A model generated the notes under the pieces. It saw nothing but the letters and a program-made list of their open reading frames with translations. It did no database searches and was not told where the DNA came from. A stretch of 64,000 nucleotides of DNA. It comes from Neisseriaceae bacterium. GTDB taxonomy: Bacteria; Pseudomonadota; Gammaproteobacteria; Burkholderiales; Neisseriaceae. The translations under genes were made by a program, and so were the position numbers. How positions within the stretch are numbered: the first letter of the stretch is position 1; each line of letters opens with the position of its first letter. Shown here in pieces: positions 1 to 8,255 of the stretch. The DNA lies in NCBI GenBank assembly GCA_016864895.1, contig CP046107.1, forward strand, positions 1,247,741-1,311,740, given 5' to 3'.

Positions 1-896
1 TTCCCAATTAGCTAGTTTTTGATTCTCGATAACAGTTCGTTTTAAACGAATATCATCACCTATCTGTGCATTAGAATATTGAATAGCCCCTTCTAAATTT
101 TTACCCCAAAGAGTCCTAATTTCACCTTTTGACGTTTTGTAGGATACAAAATAGCTTTCTTTGTTTTTTTTATCATTTAAATAAGGAGATTTACCGTGTG
201 CCACTAACTCAAATACGCCAGTAGGTCTTTTGTACTCATCGTTAATTTTCCATTCTTCTTTTTGGTATTCTTCTCTTCTTTTCTGTCTCTTAGATAAAGA
301 TCTTTGCTCCGGCTCCAATTTTACTTTTATACCATTGTTAATTAATTCTTTAGAAAAATTATGCTTTAGTTTTTGTAAGATATCTGGATTCAAATCAATA
401 TTTTTTTTTAATTCGAGATCTTGTTTATTTAAACATACATGTACCTGTGGGTGTTCTGTATCCATGTGCAATGAATAAACAAAATAGTTATTAGGAAACT
501 GTTCTTTTAAAGTTTTTCCCACTGCTTGTAGCAAAATATCTTCTGATCCTTTTTCAATGCATTTTAATGAAAATATCATATTGTACGTTTGTCTTGTTTT
601 GTTTTTTCCATTGTTGCAATACAACAATTTTTCGTTATACAGTCCCATTTCATTTTTAGCATTAATTGTCTCAAATTTACGTCTTAATATTTTGTTATCT
701 GAGGTATGTAAATCAATTTTTCCATTCCTTGAAATATAGTCAATATGGTTTGCTACTTCATTATAATCTTTTCCACCAGAGGTTATTTTCACCACTGAAT
801 AATCAACCCTATCTTTAGTCTTGGTAGGTTGTTTGTATTTTATAGTGTTTCCTACGACAAAAGATCTTTTGGTATATTTAATACGATATTATTCAT
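1..896 (-). CDS. MOBP-type plasmid relaxase (MobA-like), 3' end beyond window, apparent N-terminal frameshift
   Basis: The minus strand is open from about 888 to the window edge and encodes a relaxase/mobilization nuclease, which nicks oriT and pilots DNA in conjugation. Seen: a VKITSGGKDY block and an HIDYISRNGK stretch typical of MobA-like relaxases, then the metal-binding three-histidine motif HMDTEHPQVHV near 436-472. The C-terminal part lies outside the window. The natural start, ATG at 896-894, sits 7 bp after the mobC stop but runs into TAG after 14 codons. One extra A in the AAAA run (plus-strand T run 867-870) would join it in frame to the long ORF. Otherwise translation must begin at GTG 795 or at an ATT near 882. 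The HUH motif is intact, so function may survive. Confidence 0.75.
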
Positions 897-902
897 CAAT
901 TT

Positions 903-1451
903 TTATAGGCATTTTAACTTGATTTTAGTTATTGTATTCTTTGTTTCTTGTAACAAAGAGTTAGTTTTATCTAATAATTTTTTTAAATATTCTTCTTGTG
1001 ATTCATTTAAATTAATTATCCCGTACTTTTGTTTATTGTAATATTTACTGATAGAATCGACATTTGTACCTAGTTTAATTAATTGTTTGTTTAAATTATT
1101 TAAGGTGTTTAATTCCTCAAAATTTAATAATGTTTTTTTATCAATATTAGAAGCTAATATTTTTCTTATTTGAGCATTAACCGATAAGTAATTTTTTTTA
1201 CTTATTGTAGCTAAATAATCAAACTCTTTATTGTTTAAGTAAATTGTTTTTCTGTAAATTTTATTAATATTTGATGATATTGCATTATTTTTAATCAATT
1301 TATCGATGTTAGATTGATTATTTAAGAAATCGTCAATAATAATATTTATAAATCTAGAATAGGTCATCCTATTTTCTATTAATAGACATATTTGTTGGTA
1401 GGTATCATAACTAATTCTAACTGTCTTTTTAATATCTTTATTTATTTTCAT
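903..1451 (-). CDS. MobC-like mobilization accessory protein
   Basis: A 182-residue protein immediately upstream of the relaxase; the relaxase ATG lies 7 bp after its stop. The N-terminal part (KKTVRISYDTYQQICLLIEN followed by RFINIIIDDFL) has a ribbon-helix-helix look. The second half (LNKQLIKLGTNVDSISKYYN and LKKLLDKTNSLLQETKN) resembles the C-terminal region of MobC relaxosome proteins, where an asparagine-rich 'L-N-Q-L-A-x-x-N' helix precedes a coiled coil. Such proteins bind oriT and help the relaxase open the strands. Position and fold pattern both point to MobC; sequence identity to a specific family was not tested. Confidence 0.7.
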   Translation of the reverse strand: MKINKDIKKTVRISYDTYQQICLLIENRMTYSRFINIIIDDFLNNQSNIDKLIKNNAISSNINKIYRKTIYLNNKEFDYLATISKKNYLSVNAQIRKILASNIDKKTLLNFEELNTLNNLNKQLIKLGTNVDSISKYYNKQKYGIINLNESQEEYLKKLLDKTNSLLQETKNTITKIKLKCL

Positions 1452-1635
1452 GTTAATTTCCTAACAATACTGTAATTATGTAAATGTAATTTTTATCTTA
1501 CAAATAATTTATGTTCTATTCCCCAATTTATTTTAATATCACTATTTTTTTTTATTTTAACTAGTAAAAATATTGTTTGCAATTGTATGTTTAGTTTGTT
1601 CAAGGTAAAAATTATGTCAGATCACAAAATTTATG

Positions 1636-2029
1636 TAAATTCATACCATGATTGATCTAGGATAGAACGATTTAATCCCGATTTTTTGCTTTACTCTTTT
1701 ACCATGATGAGTCGTATCCCCCTTTGCAGACTTAGACATGTGACCAACCTGCAAATCTTCTACATACACAATGGCGTGGTTTTTGCTAATTTGAGCAGAG
1801 ATTTGATGAAGGTAATGACGTCTAATATTGGCTATTCTCGAGTGTAAGCGTGATACTTTATTTTTTGCTTTTTTCCAGTTGTGACTCAATGGTGTCTTAT
1901 GGCTCATTTGACATTGCAGTTTAGCTAACTGACGTTGTGCCGTTTTAAAACGATTGATAGGCTCAAAGTATTGACCGTTACTTAAGGTTGCAAAACGGGT
2001 AATCCCCATATCTATACCCACTTCATTGC
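1636..2029 (-). pseudogene. tnpB fragment (IS605 OrfB/RuvC-like), truncated at both ends
   Basis: Reads GIDMGITRFATLSNG (RuvC-I aspartate) through VYVEDLQVGHMSK (RuvC-II glutamate) and then loses frame. It is nearly identical to the middle of the broken tnpB at 35188-36416, in the opposite orientation. This copy carries one extra A before the ATCGGG sequence (six A versus five), and lacks the 13-bp tandem duplication of the other copy. Homology stops abruptly near 1636 and 2029, so the zinc-finger C-terminus and the N-terminus are missing. Not functional. Confidence 0.85.
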
Positions 2030-2099
2030 GTAATAATCTGAAATTAGAAAATTCTTTTTCTAGAGAAGGACTTTTATCATCAAGCTCTTTATTGCATTT

Positions 2100-2409
2100 A
2101 TTAACTATTTTTTTTGTATTTTGTATTTAAAATTGCTGGGGATTTTTTAAGACTTATTAATTTTTGATTGATATGTTTTTTAATATTTTTAATGGTTAAA
2201 TCGGTACAAATTTTTAGTTGGGCAAAATCGTCATTACTGTTATCAATACATTTGTTTTATTCTTCATTTCCTTAATACTCTTTAGAGTTAAAAAAATTTT
2301 CAGTATCTCGTTAGTTGCTATCATTAGCTACTTTGTGAACGTTATTGTTTTCATAATGAGTTAGCGTAATGTTTTCAGACTCATTATAAGACACAAAAAT
2401 TGAAGACAT
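2100..2409 (-). pseudogene. decayed ORF of unknown origin
   Basis: From ATG at 2409 the minus strand reads MSSIFVSYNESENITLTHYE, then continues in the same frame through several stops to a clear protein-like stretch (DLTIKNIKKHINQKLISLKK). At least three in-frame stops interrupt it. The retained reading frame and amphipathic helices suggest a real gene that decayed by point mutation. I do not recognise the family; its place next to mobilization genes is the only clue. Confidence 0.4.
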
Positions 2410-2577
2410 GAGTATCAATAATAAATATTTTTCATCTTATGATATCTTTATTTGGGTTTAAATTTTTTAAACTTTTTCTTTCATTTTCAAATAGTAGCAT
2501 TTGTTGGTTTTATTTTTTGATTTCTAAATAAAAATTATATGTCCTGTGGATAACATTTTAAAAATGTTGATAGTAGG

Positions 2578-2645
2578 TAACATAAAAAATCAGCCTAGTA
2601 CGGATGACACCAGACTGGTTAAGTAAAAAACCTCTACACAGAAAG
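2578..2645 (+). repeat. inverted repeat, left arm (partner 5055-5122)
   Basis: About 67 bp that match the reverse complement of 5055-5122 with scattered mismatches. Shared blocks include AATCAGCCTA, GACACCAGA and TCTACACA-type runs. The pair bounds 2.5 kb holding two mini insertion-sequence derivatives, decayed genes and one intact small gene. It could be the end pair of an old transposable element, or a duplicated sequence in opposite orientation. Confidence 0.65.
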
Positions 2646-2883
2646 GATTTTAGATCGAATTATCATTCTTTTTCAAAAAAATGTACATTTAATGTCTTTC
2701 TCAAATGAAGAACGTAAGTCAAGTGAAAATAATGGGAAAAATTTTAACAATGATGGCCAATCACCATAAATTTTTTTGTTATATGTGGTAAAAAATACAC
2801 AATAAATAGTGAAAAAATTGAGGTAAAAGAGAGAACTTTGTTAGTGGTGTAAAGTGTGGAGGGATAGGGATTAAAAGCCACTA

Positions 2884-3125
2884 CATTTCTCCTCTTAGGC
2901 ATTAACCAAAAGATGTTTAAGGAGTGCTTTATTTTTTCTTTTCCTGGTATGTTCAACATATACTTGTTATGATTAACAGCATATAAGGGGTGGTTTATTC
3001 CGAACGTCACCAGGAATAGTAACTACATCGGGCGAAATTGGTGCATCAGGATAGATCGCAATAGTATTATGGTCGTTGACTTCGGGGATCTACTCTGTAA
3101 ACCATAGGCTTTAAATTAAGGTAGG
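2884..3125. mobile_element. internally deleted IS605-type mini-element, same family as the copy at 11.15-13.14 kb
   Basis: The left part (CCTCTTAGGCATTAACC, then a region like the tnpA 3' end at about 11170-11270) is joined directly to a decayed copy of the tnpB 3' end and right end. The join is near 2990: GGTTTATTCCGAACGTCACC matches 12990-13010, and GTCGTTGACTTCGG plus ACCATAGGCTTTA match 13079-13120. Both transposon ends are kept and nearly all coding sequence is gone, which is the structure of a non-autonomous derivative. An apparent minus-strand ORF across it is not a gene. Confidence 0.7.
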
Positions 3126-3285
3126 ACAATCATAATGGATATATAGTCAGTTTTATTAGTCAATATATTCATGACTAGTCTCGATTATTTTAAGTTGGTT
3201 TAAATTAAGGGAATTTAAAAATAGAAGAAAACAGTATCTTTATTGTTACCATTATTCTTGTCTTTATTATTTTCTAAATGCGATG

Positions 3286-3765
3286 GTGTAGGAGACAATA
3301 TTGTTGCTGGGGTAGGTGGGGTATTGCAAGAATTGGAACAACAACGATAAAAGAATCCTTGGACTACTGGTACAGCTAGCAGTAACTGGAGGAGCTTTTG
3401 GGGTCAGGATTCTTGGAATCATATACGTGATAATGTGATACCAGATAGTTGGAAACCATAAGATAATATTTCCTTTAATTTTTCATTTAGAGAATATAAA
3501 GTCTATAAAAGTTATTTAAATCCACAAAGATATGATGATCACATTATGAAAGAGTAGACAAAATATGATAAGAAAAAAATCTGTAGATATGCCGCCGTTC
3601 ATTATTTCTGTTGTTATAGGGGTAATGTCTTCTGGAGCTTATATGGGACAACATGATTTAAATATATTCGCTTATTTATTTGCATAGATGGTTCTAACTT
3701 TCTTAATTACTATTCCAATCTATTACATTTTTAAAAAAGTTTTCAATTATCTTAAGTAACTTTCT
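3286..3765 (+). pseudogene. decayed small genes, including a broken small membrane protein
   Basis: Around 3286-3480 the plus strand shows gene-like pieces (VAGVGGVLQELEQQ, WNHIRDNVIPDSWKP) with stops and frame changes. At 3566 an ATG opens MIRKKSVDMPPFIISVVIGV, continuing as a two-helix membrane protein that is cut by an in-frame TAG at about 3684 before a second hydrophobic segment (LTFLITIPIYYIFKK) and a stop near 3760. It lies just upstream of the intact gene at 3979. The family is not recognised. Confidence 0.4.
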
Positions 3766-3784
3766 TCAGATTTAAGAATTAAAC

Positions 3785-3840
3785 AAATTGACGACACATT
3801 TCCTCTCTTAGACGTTAGCCAAGAGAATAGTCAAGGCGCC
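3785..3840. repeat. solo insertion-sequence end (IS605-type hairpin)
   Basis: AAATTGACGAC, then CCTCTCTTAGACGTTAGCC and AAGAGAATAG, ending in GGCGCC. This matches the hairpin end of the intact IS605-type element at 11159-11214, including the AAATTGAC leader. No transposase sequence is attached. Confidence 0.65.
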
Positions 3841-3978
3841 AATTTGTTCAAAAACACATTAGATATTTTAACAAAGCAAAACGTGATATAGATAGAATGA
3901 CCAGTAACTCATGTCAGAAAAAATTGTCGTTGTTTTGAATACGTATATCAAAAATAAACACCTATGTTTGGATAAATA

Positions 3979-4296
3979 ATGATCGAGTATAATGAATTAG
4001 TTAAATCTATTACGTTTTTTTTAGATTTAGGTCATAACGCCTGGGACTACAAGCTAGATATATATAAAAATGATAAAAATCAATACTTCTCTGCTTTAAG
4101 TAAAAAACAAGTATTTGATTTAATCCTAGTAACAACAAATGAGGATGTTAGAGTATCAGAGTCTTTTTGGATAGACGATAGTGATTTCAATATAGATGAA
4201 AATCATTTTTTTGCATCTGTAGAGGATTGTATTAATTCCTCCTTGGAAATTATATCCAAACAAGCAAAAGAATTTACCTACTACTCAAACGAATAA
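3979..4296 (+). CDS. hypothetical small acidic protein, possibly an immunity-type protein
   Basis: A 105-residue acidic protein, intact among decayed neighbours. It has no signal peptide or membrane segment. The pattern (helix NELVKSITFFLDL, short strands KLDIYK and FDLILVTT, an acidic WIDDSDFNIDENHF stretch, a helix VEDCINSSLEII) fits a compact cytosolic alpha/beta protein. Size, acidity and survival beside broken small membrane-protein genes are reminiscent of immunity proteins of polymorphic-toxin systems, but this is inference from context only. No family was recognised. Confidence 0.5.
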   Translation: MIEYNELVKSITFFLDLGHNAWDYKLDIYKNDKNQYFSALSKKQVFDLILVTTNEDVRVSESFWIDDSDFNIDENHFFASVEDCINSSLEIISKQAKEFTYYSNE

Positions 4297-4734
4297 TCTC
4301 ACTCTAATCCTTATCCTGTTTTCAAATACAAATAAGATAAGAAATCAATATTACAATGATTTTGATAGAAGTGATTACTAACTGTTTTGATTTACGGATA
4401 AATTAAGATTGAAAAATTAATCAATAAAAAAATACAGACAGCCCAAAATCCCATTTTGTACACCAAATATTGGTTGAATAAAGAAAAGATATAGTGAAAC
4501 AAAAATGTGTTCTAAAAGCTATCATGATAATGACCCATACACTCCATCATTAGATTCTCAATGTGTGAGAAATGGTCTATCCTTATTTTTGGGTAAAATC
4601 AATTAGTTGGCTTGTAAATTCTCAGTCAATTCGTATCACTAAGAATTTTTAAATTATCTTTGAAAATATTCTCTATAGAAAGATTTTTTAGAAATTCTAA
4701 TATTTCTTGCGAAATAACAACCTGTGAGTTTTTT
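4297..4734. other. non-coding stretch, nothing recognised
   Basis: AT-rich sequence with stops in all frames. I see no gene, RNA or strong hairpin before the mini-element starting near 4735. Confidence 0.4.
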
Positions 4735-5010
4735 AATAGTGAAACACACCCTCTAAGCTAACGCTATAGGGTGAGCTTCGTGCGACTCATATAGATTTTC
4801 ATCTATACCTTTCGTTACAACACTATAGCCTAATGGTATTGTTGTAGGAGAACTCTTGACACACATCACAGTCTCTGCGATATCGGCTAAGGCTAATTAT
4901 AACAAATACACAAATAATTAAAAATAACAAAGACTATTATAGTTCTTTGAACTACTTGCTATCCATCTCCAACTATAGCATCAGCTTAGGTGGATAATTC
5001 CGCAGTGTTC
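4735..5010. mobile_element. mini-element made of the two ends of the decayed IS at 32.45-34.05 kb
   Basis: The first 160 bp (ACCCTCTAAGCTAACGCTATAGGGTG hairpin region, then CTTCGTGCGACTCATATAGA and GATATCGGCTAAGGCTAA) match 32455-32625. The last 80 bp (CTACTTGCTATCCATCTCC, GCTTAGGTGGATAATTCC) match 33980-34042. In the long copy about 1.3 kb of tnpB and tnpA remnants separate these ends; here they are about 30 bp apart. This is a short non-autonomous derivative of an IS200/IS605-like element. Confidence 0.7.
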
Positions 5011-5054
5011 GTTAAAAAAAGTTTTTTCTCAAACATATTTCCACCAATCAGTAT

Positions 5055-5122
5055 ATTTATGTGTAAGAGTTTTTTTGCTGAATCAATCTGGTGTCGTCTG
5101 CATTAGGCTGATATTTTATGTT
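5055..5122 (-). repeat. inverted repeat, right arm (partner 2578-2645)
   Basis: Its reverse complement (AACATAAAATATCAGCCTAA, then GACACCAGATTG and CTCTTACACA) aligns with 2578-2645 over about 67 bp with some mismatches. See the left arm. Confidence 0.65.
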
Positions 5123-5449
5123 AGATATTAACGATAAGTTATGAACTAATTTATTATGAAATAATACATTTAATGCATAAGGTTAAAAAACTATTTTGGA
5201 AGGGGAATTGATTTAATCAACCTCAAAAATCAAAACATGTCAACACAAGATAGAGGATTTTGAGATATTTCTAAAATCAATGGTATATTTAAAATTAACC
5301 GAAATAGAATTCTTAAAAACTGAAATTCAGGACAAAATTATTAAAGAGATTAATATATGTTACGCATGAATAATAAGATTAATTAGGAGTTATCAAGAGC
5401 ACCTACACAAAATATTGTTAAAACAGAGTACTAAAAAAATGATAATTTA

Positions 5450-5590
5450 AAAATAATTAAAAATGTTAATATTCAATCAATATTATGGGCTTATGTAGGT
5501 AAGAAAATACACAACCAATTAAAACAAAAGGCTCTGGACGAAAATAGATCTATTAACGGATTAATTATCAGATTAATTAAAAAAACTTAA
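5450..5590 (+). pseudogene. ribbon-helix-helix (Arc-like) gene fragment
   Basis: The plus-strand frame ending at TAA 5588-5590 reads ILWAYVGKKIHNQLKQKALD, then ENRSINGLIIRLIKKT. This is the strand-helix-helix pattern of Arc-type plasmid regulators (V-x-x-x-I/L-H-x-x-L-K, then S-I/L-N-x-L-I). There is no in-frame ATG, and the upstream half is out of frame or missing. Probably the C-terminal remnant of a plasmid regulator. Confidence 0.5.
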
Positions 5591-5659
5591 TATTAAAGAC
5601 AGAATGTGGGTTTAAAGCGAATGTGATAAACATACTAGGTGGCAGTATAGACCTATCCT

Positions 5660-5770
5660 CATTGTGAATTTCCATCCTGCATGGATGGGGGTATAAAGTG
5701 TCACCACGAAGCGGTTAGATCGCCTTTCAGTATTTACTTAAAACTTCGGTAAATCAGTCTAATAATTAAA
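5660..5770. repeat. insertion-sequence end remnant related to 35075-35160
   Basis: CCTGCATGGATGGGGGTATA, then GTGTCACCACGAAGCGGTTA and TCTTTCAGT-like sequence, resembles the left end of the tnpB element near 35075-35160 (CTTCATGGCAGGGATATAAG, GCGTCACCACAAAGTGGTTA). No transposase sequence follows. Confidence 0.55.
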
Positions 5771-5795
5771 GGAGTCAAATGGAGATTCTGCTATT

Positions 5796-5828
5796 AACCC
5801 ACTTTAGTGGGTGGGGGTTGTTTTTTCG
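5796..5828 (+). terminator. hairpin followed by T run
   Basis: ACCCACTTTAGTGGGT forms a clean 6-7 bp stem with a short loop. It is followed by GGGGTTG and TTTTTT. It looks like a rho-independent terminator or a transposon-end hairpin; no intact gene ends just upstream. Confidence 0.4.
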
Positions 5829-6050
5829 GCTAAAAAAAGTTTGGCTTAATAGCCTGGGTCAGTTATAAACTTCTAACTTTTATATCAAATCGTATTTTTT
5901 TGTAGTAAGTCATCTTTTTCCTTATCTATGGCAAAAAAAATCGTTATTAATTTGTTTAATGGAAATTAAATATATGGTCTCGTTTTTTTTGTTCTAACCA
6001 ATTTTCCACCCATATTTTTGTTCAACTAAATTTCCTGTGAATGTCGGTAG

Positions 6051-6227
6051 ATCTTTTTGTGATTTATCCACAAAAAATTACCTACTTTAGAATTTTCAAT
6101 ATTTTCAATATTATTAATGGGTTAACCCTTTTAATTTTAAGGGTTAAACTTAGACTGAATGTGACTAAAATATTAGGTAAACCTACAGTATAAATTACGA
6201 CAAGATATTGTATAATGGTTACAGCAT
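6051..6227 (+). other. candidate plasmid replication origin, copy 1
   Basis: The region directly upstream of rep holds a DnaA-box-like TTATCCACA at about 6063, a repeated TTTTCAATA unit, and a palindromic GGGTTAACCC with a second half-site AAGGGTTAA. These are usual parts of iteron-type origins served by Rep_3 initiators. The whole block recurs as an inverted copy at 34881-35057. That the region is an origin is inferred from position and motifs. Confidence 0.5.
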
Positions 6228-7058
6228 ATGATTAAACGTCCTAAAACCTATATAGGTGTCTCGATGAAAAAAGAAAATAAATTAGAGCCATATACTTATC
6301 ATAGTTCACAAATAGAAAATGCGGTACAGTCAAACTCCATTGTTCGTTCTGCTCAAGGGCTAACTATTGTGGAGAAACGTATTTTGTTAATGGCAATAGC
6401 AAAGACAAAAGGCTCAATAACAACACTAGAAATCCATGCTGAAGATTATGCTGAAACTTTTGACTTAGATGTTGCGGTGGCCTATACAGAGCTTAAAAAA
6501 GCATCGCTAGGATTTATGAAAAAACAATTCACACTAACAACCAATGAAGAATACAAAAACAAAATAAGAGAGGTTAAAACAACCTATAATTGGTTGTCAT
6601 ATGTGAAATATATCAAGGATAGTGGCATCCTAGAAATAAAGTTCAACTCAGATATCTACCCTATGTTATTTGAGTTGACTGGAAATTTCACGAAATATCA
6701 ATTGAAACAAGCCTCCGCATTAAGATCAATTTACTCCGTCAGGTTATTAGAAATGTTTGAAAGCGTTGTTCAATCAAATGTGATACATAAAGACAAACAA
6801 GGAAATACAACGTCTACAACAAAAAGAGATGGTGGTTGTCTAAAAATCCATATTGATGACTTCAATCATGCCATGGAAACACCCCGAAGCTACCGAGAGA
6901 GTTTTAAAGACCTTAAAAGGCGGATTATTGAACCTGTTATCAAAGAGTTAGAGGAAAAATACGATTGGAAAATAGAATACCGCATGATCAAGAATGGTAG
7001 GAAAGTAGCCATGTTGGAGTTTGAATTCTCCCGAAATATTCAAGGTAGATTGTTTTAA
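6228..7058 (+). CDS. plasmid replication initiator, Rep_3 (RepB/RepE-like) family, copy 1
   Basis: A 276-residue initiator with the tandem winged-helix layout of Rep_3 proteins. The N-terminal QGLTIVEKRILLMAIAK block is typical. The middle FTKYQLKQASALRSIYSVRL, then LEMFES, is the signature of the first domain. The C-terminal SYRESFKDLKRRIIEPVIKE and WKIEYRMIKNGRKVAMLEFE form the second. Rep binds origin repeats and starts plasmid replication. The first 220 codons are almost identical to the inverted copy at 34065-34880, but the last 50 codons differ clearly, so one copy has exchanged its 3' end. ATG 6228 could be replaced by the internal ATG at MKKENK. Confidence 0.9.
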   Translation: MIKRPKTYIGVSMKKENKLEPYTYHSSQIENAVQSNSIVRSAQGLTIVEKRILLMAIAKTKGSITTLEIHAEDYAETFDLDVAVAYTELKKASLGFMKKQFTLTTNEEYKNKIREVKTTYNWLSYVKYIKDSGILEIKFNSDIYPMLFELTGNFTKYQLKQASALRSIYSVRLLEMFESVVQSNVIHKDKQGNTTSTTKRDGGCLKIHIDDFNHAMETPRSYRESFKDLKRRIIEPVIKELEEKYDWKIEYRMIKNGRKVAMLEFEFSRNIQGRLF

Positions 7059-8255
7059 ATCAAATGTAGCATTCTTTTTTTTGATCAAATAAGCCCCCCT
7101 TATTATAGAAAATAATAAGAATTATGAATTGTTTTTTTTATGATCTATTTAAATTTTGTTATTTGTGTTTGGCTTTGGTGGGTAGAACAATTGACTTTTA
7201 TGGTAAGAAGGATATTAAATACTTTTACAACTTTTTCCAGGAGAATAAAAACTAGAGCCACCATCACATCCATCATCACTACCAGACGCTCCTGGAGACA
7301 AAAAACCACTACCACCATTTACACCATCACCAGATTTTTTCGAATGTTTTTCACTCAGAGCACTAGCACTATTTTGCTCTATTTTCGAATTGATACTTTT
7401 TTTTACACTGTTTCCTTCATTTGTCATGCATCTCATCGATGAAAAATAAAGAAAAATAAAACAAAACCATTACAACCATAGATGTTTTTTTTGAAAAAAT
7501 GAATCATATAAAAATCCAATAATAAAAGTTAATGAGTATTGCCACCATTCTTATGGCTCAAAAACTTAGTTAAATTATATTATAACATTTTTAGTTTGAT
7601 AAAAAATTAATCCATACGAAAAGAATCAAATAGTTATAGAAAATTATTAATTGATCATCTTTTCTGCAAGTAATAACTAACAAACCTAACATGGCATATA
7701 TTTTATTGTGAGATGTTTTAAATTTAATTAAAAATTTGCCACTACTTTGTCCAGTATATCATTTTACAGTGCTTATTTTATCCTTTAATAATAATGACTC
7801 TATTTCCAACTGATTGTTCCTGCAAATTTTTTTTCAAGAGGTTTTTTGTCAATTCTAGTTATTGTGTCAATAGTTTGATCTCTATTTCTTATTTTATTAC
7901 TATGGTATTTTCTTTACCTCAACTTCTATAGATTTTGTTTATCTCTTGATCTATATTAAATAGATACTCAGGAAGTGGTTAAATTTTAATTATTTTTTAT
8001 ATTTTTATAACATCAATTCTGAATTTGAACTAACTTTATATGTGTTTGTAACTATAGCCACGCCGTAAACAGCGATGCTTCCCACTTCTTAGGCAATAGC
8101 TTATTAGAGATTCTATATACGTCTGTAACATGAATATAACTTCATTTCTGATATCGATGGACGCATTAATATCGCTACATTATGTTTGTACTTAAAGAGT
8201 ACTTCCTAGTTGATAAATCTGGTTTATTTATATAGTGATTTTTAAGTCTTTTTGG
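7059..8255. other. gene-poor stretch with insertion-sequence debris
   Basis: No convincing gene. A 73-codon minus-strand ORF at 7215-7436 (glycine/serine-rich, no recognised domain) overlaps a plus-strand ORF and I do not accept either. The 3' part contains a tnpB-like remnant, listed separately. Confidence 0.4.
8045..8170 (-). pseudogene. short tnpB C-terminal remnant
   Basis: The minus strand reads SDINASIDIRNEVIFMLQ, matching the conserved D-x-N-A-S/A-x-N-I block (RuvC-III aspartate) near the end of IS605-type TnpB proteins. The upstream coding sequence is not recognisable. Confidence 0.4.

Noticed and set aside
2744..3010. 88-codon minus-strand ORF
   Set aside because: It runs across the junction of an internally deleted IS605 derivative and matches transposon-end DNA in a non-coding frame.
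7140..7442. Overlapping ORFs on both strands (100 codons plus; 73 codons minus, Gly/Ser-rich)
   Set aside because: Neither shows a recognised pattern or a good ribosome site, and each is the shadow of the other. The minus ORF is low-complexity.
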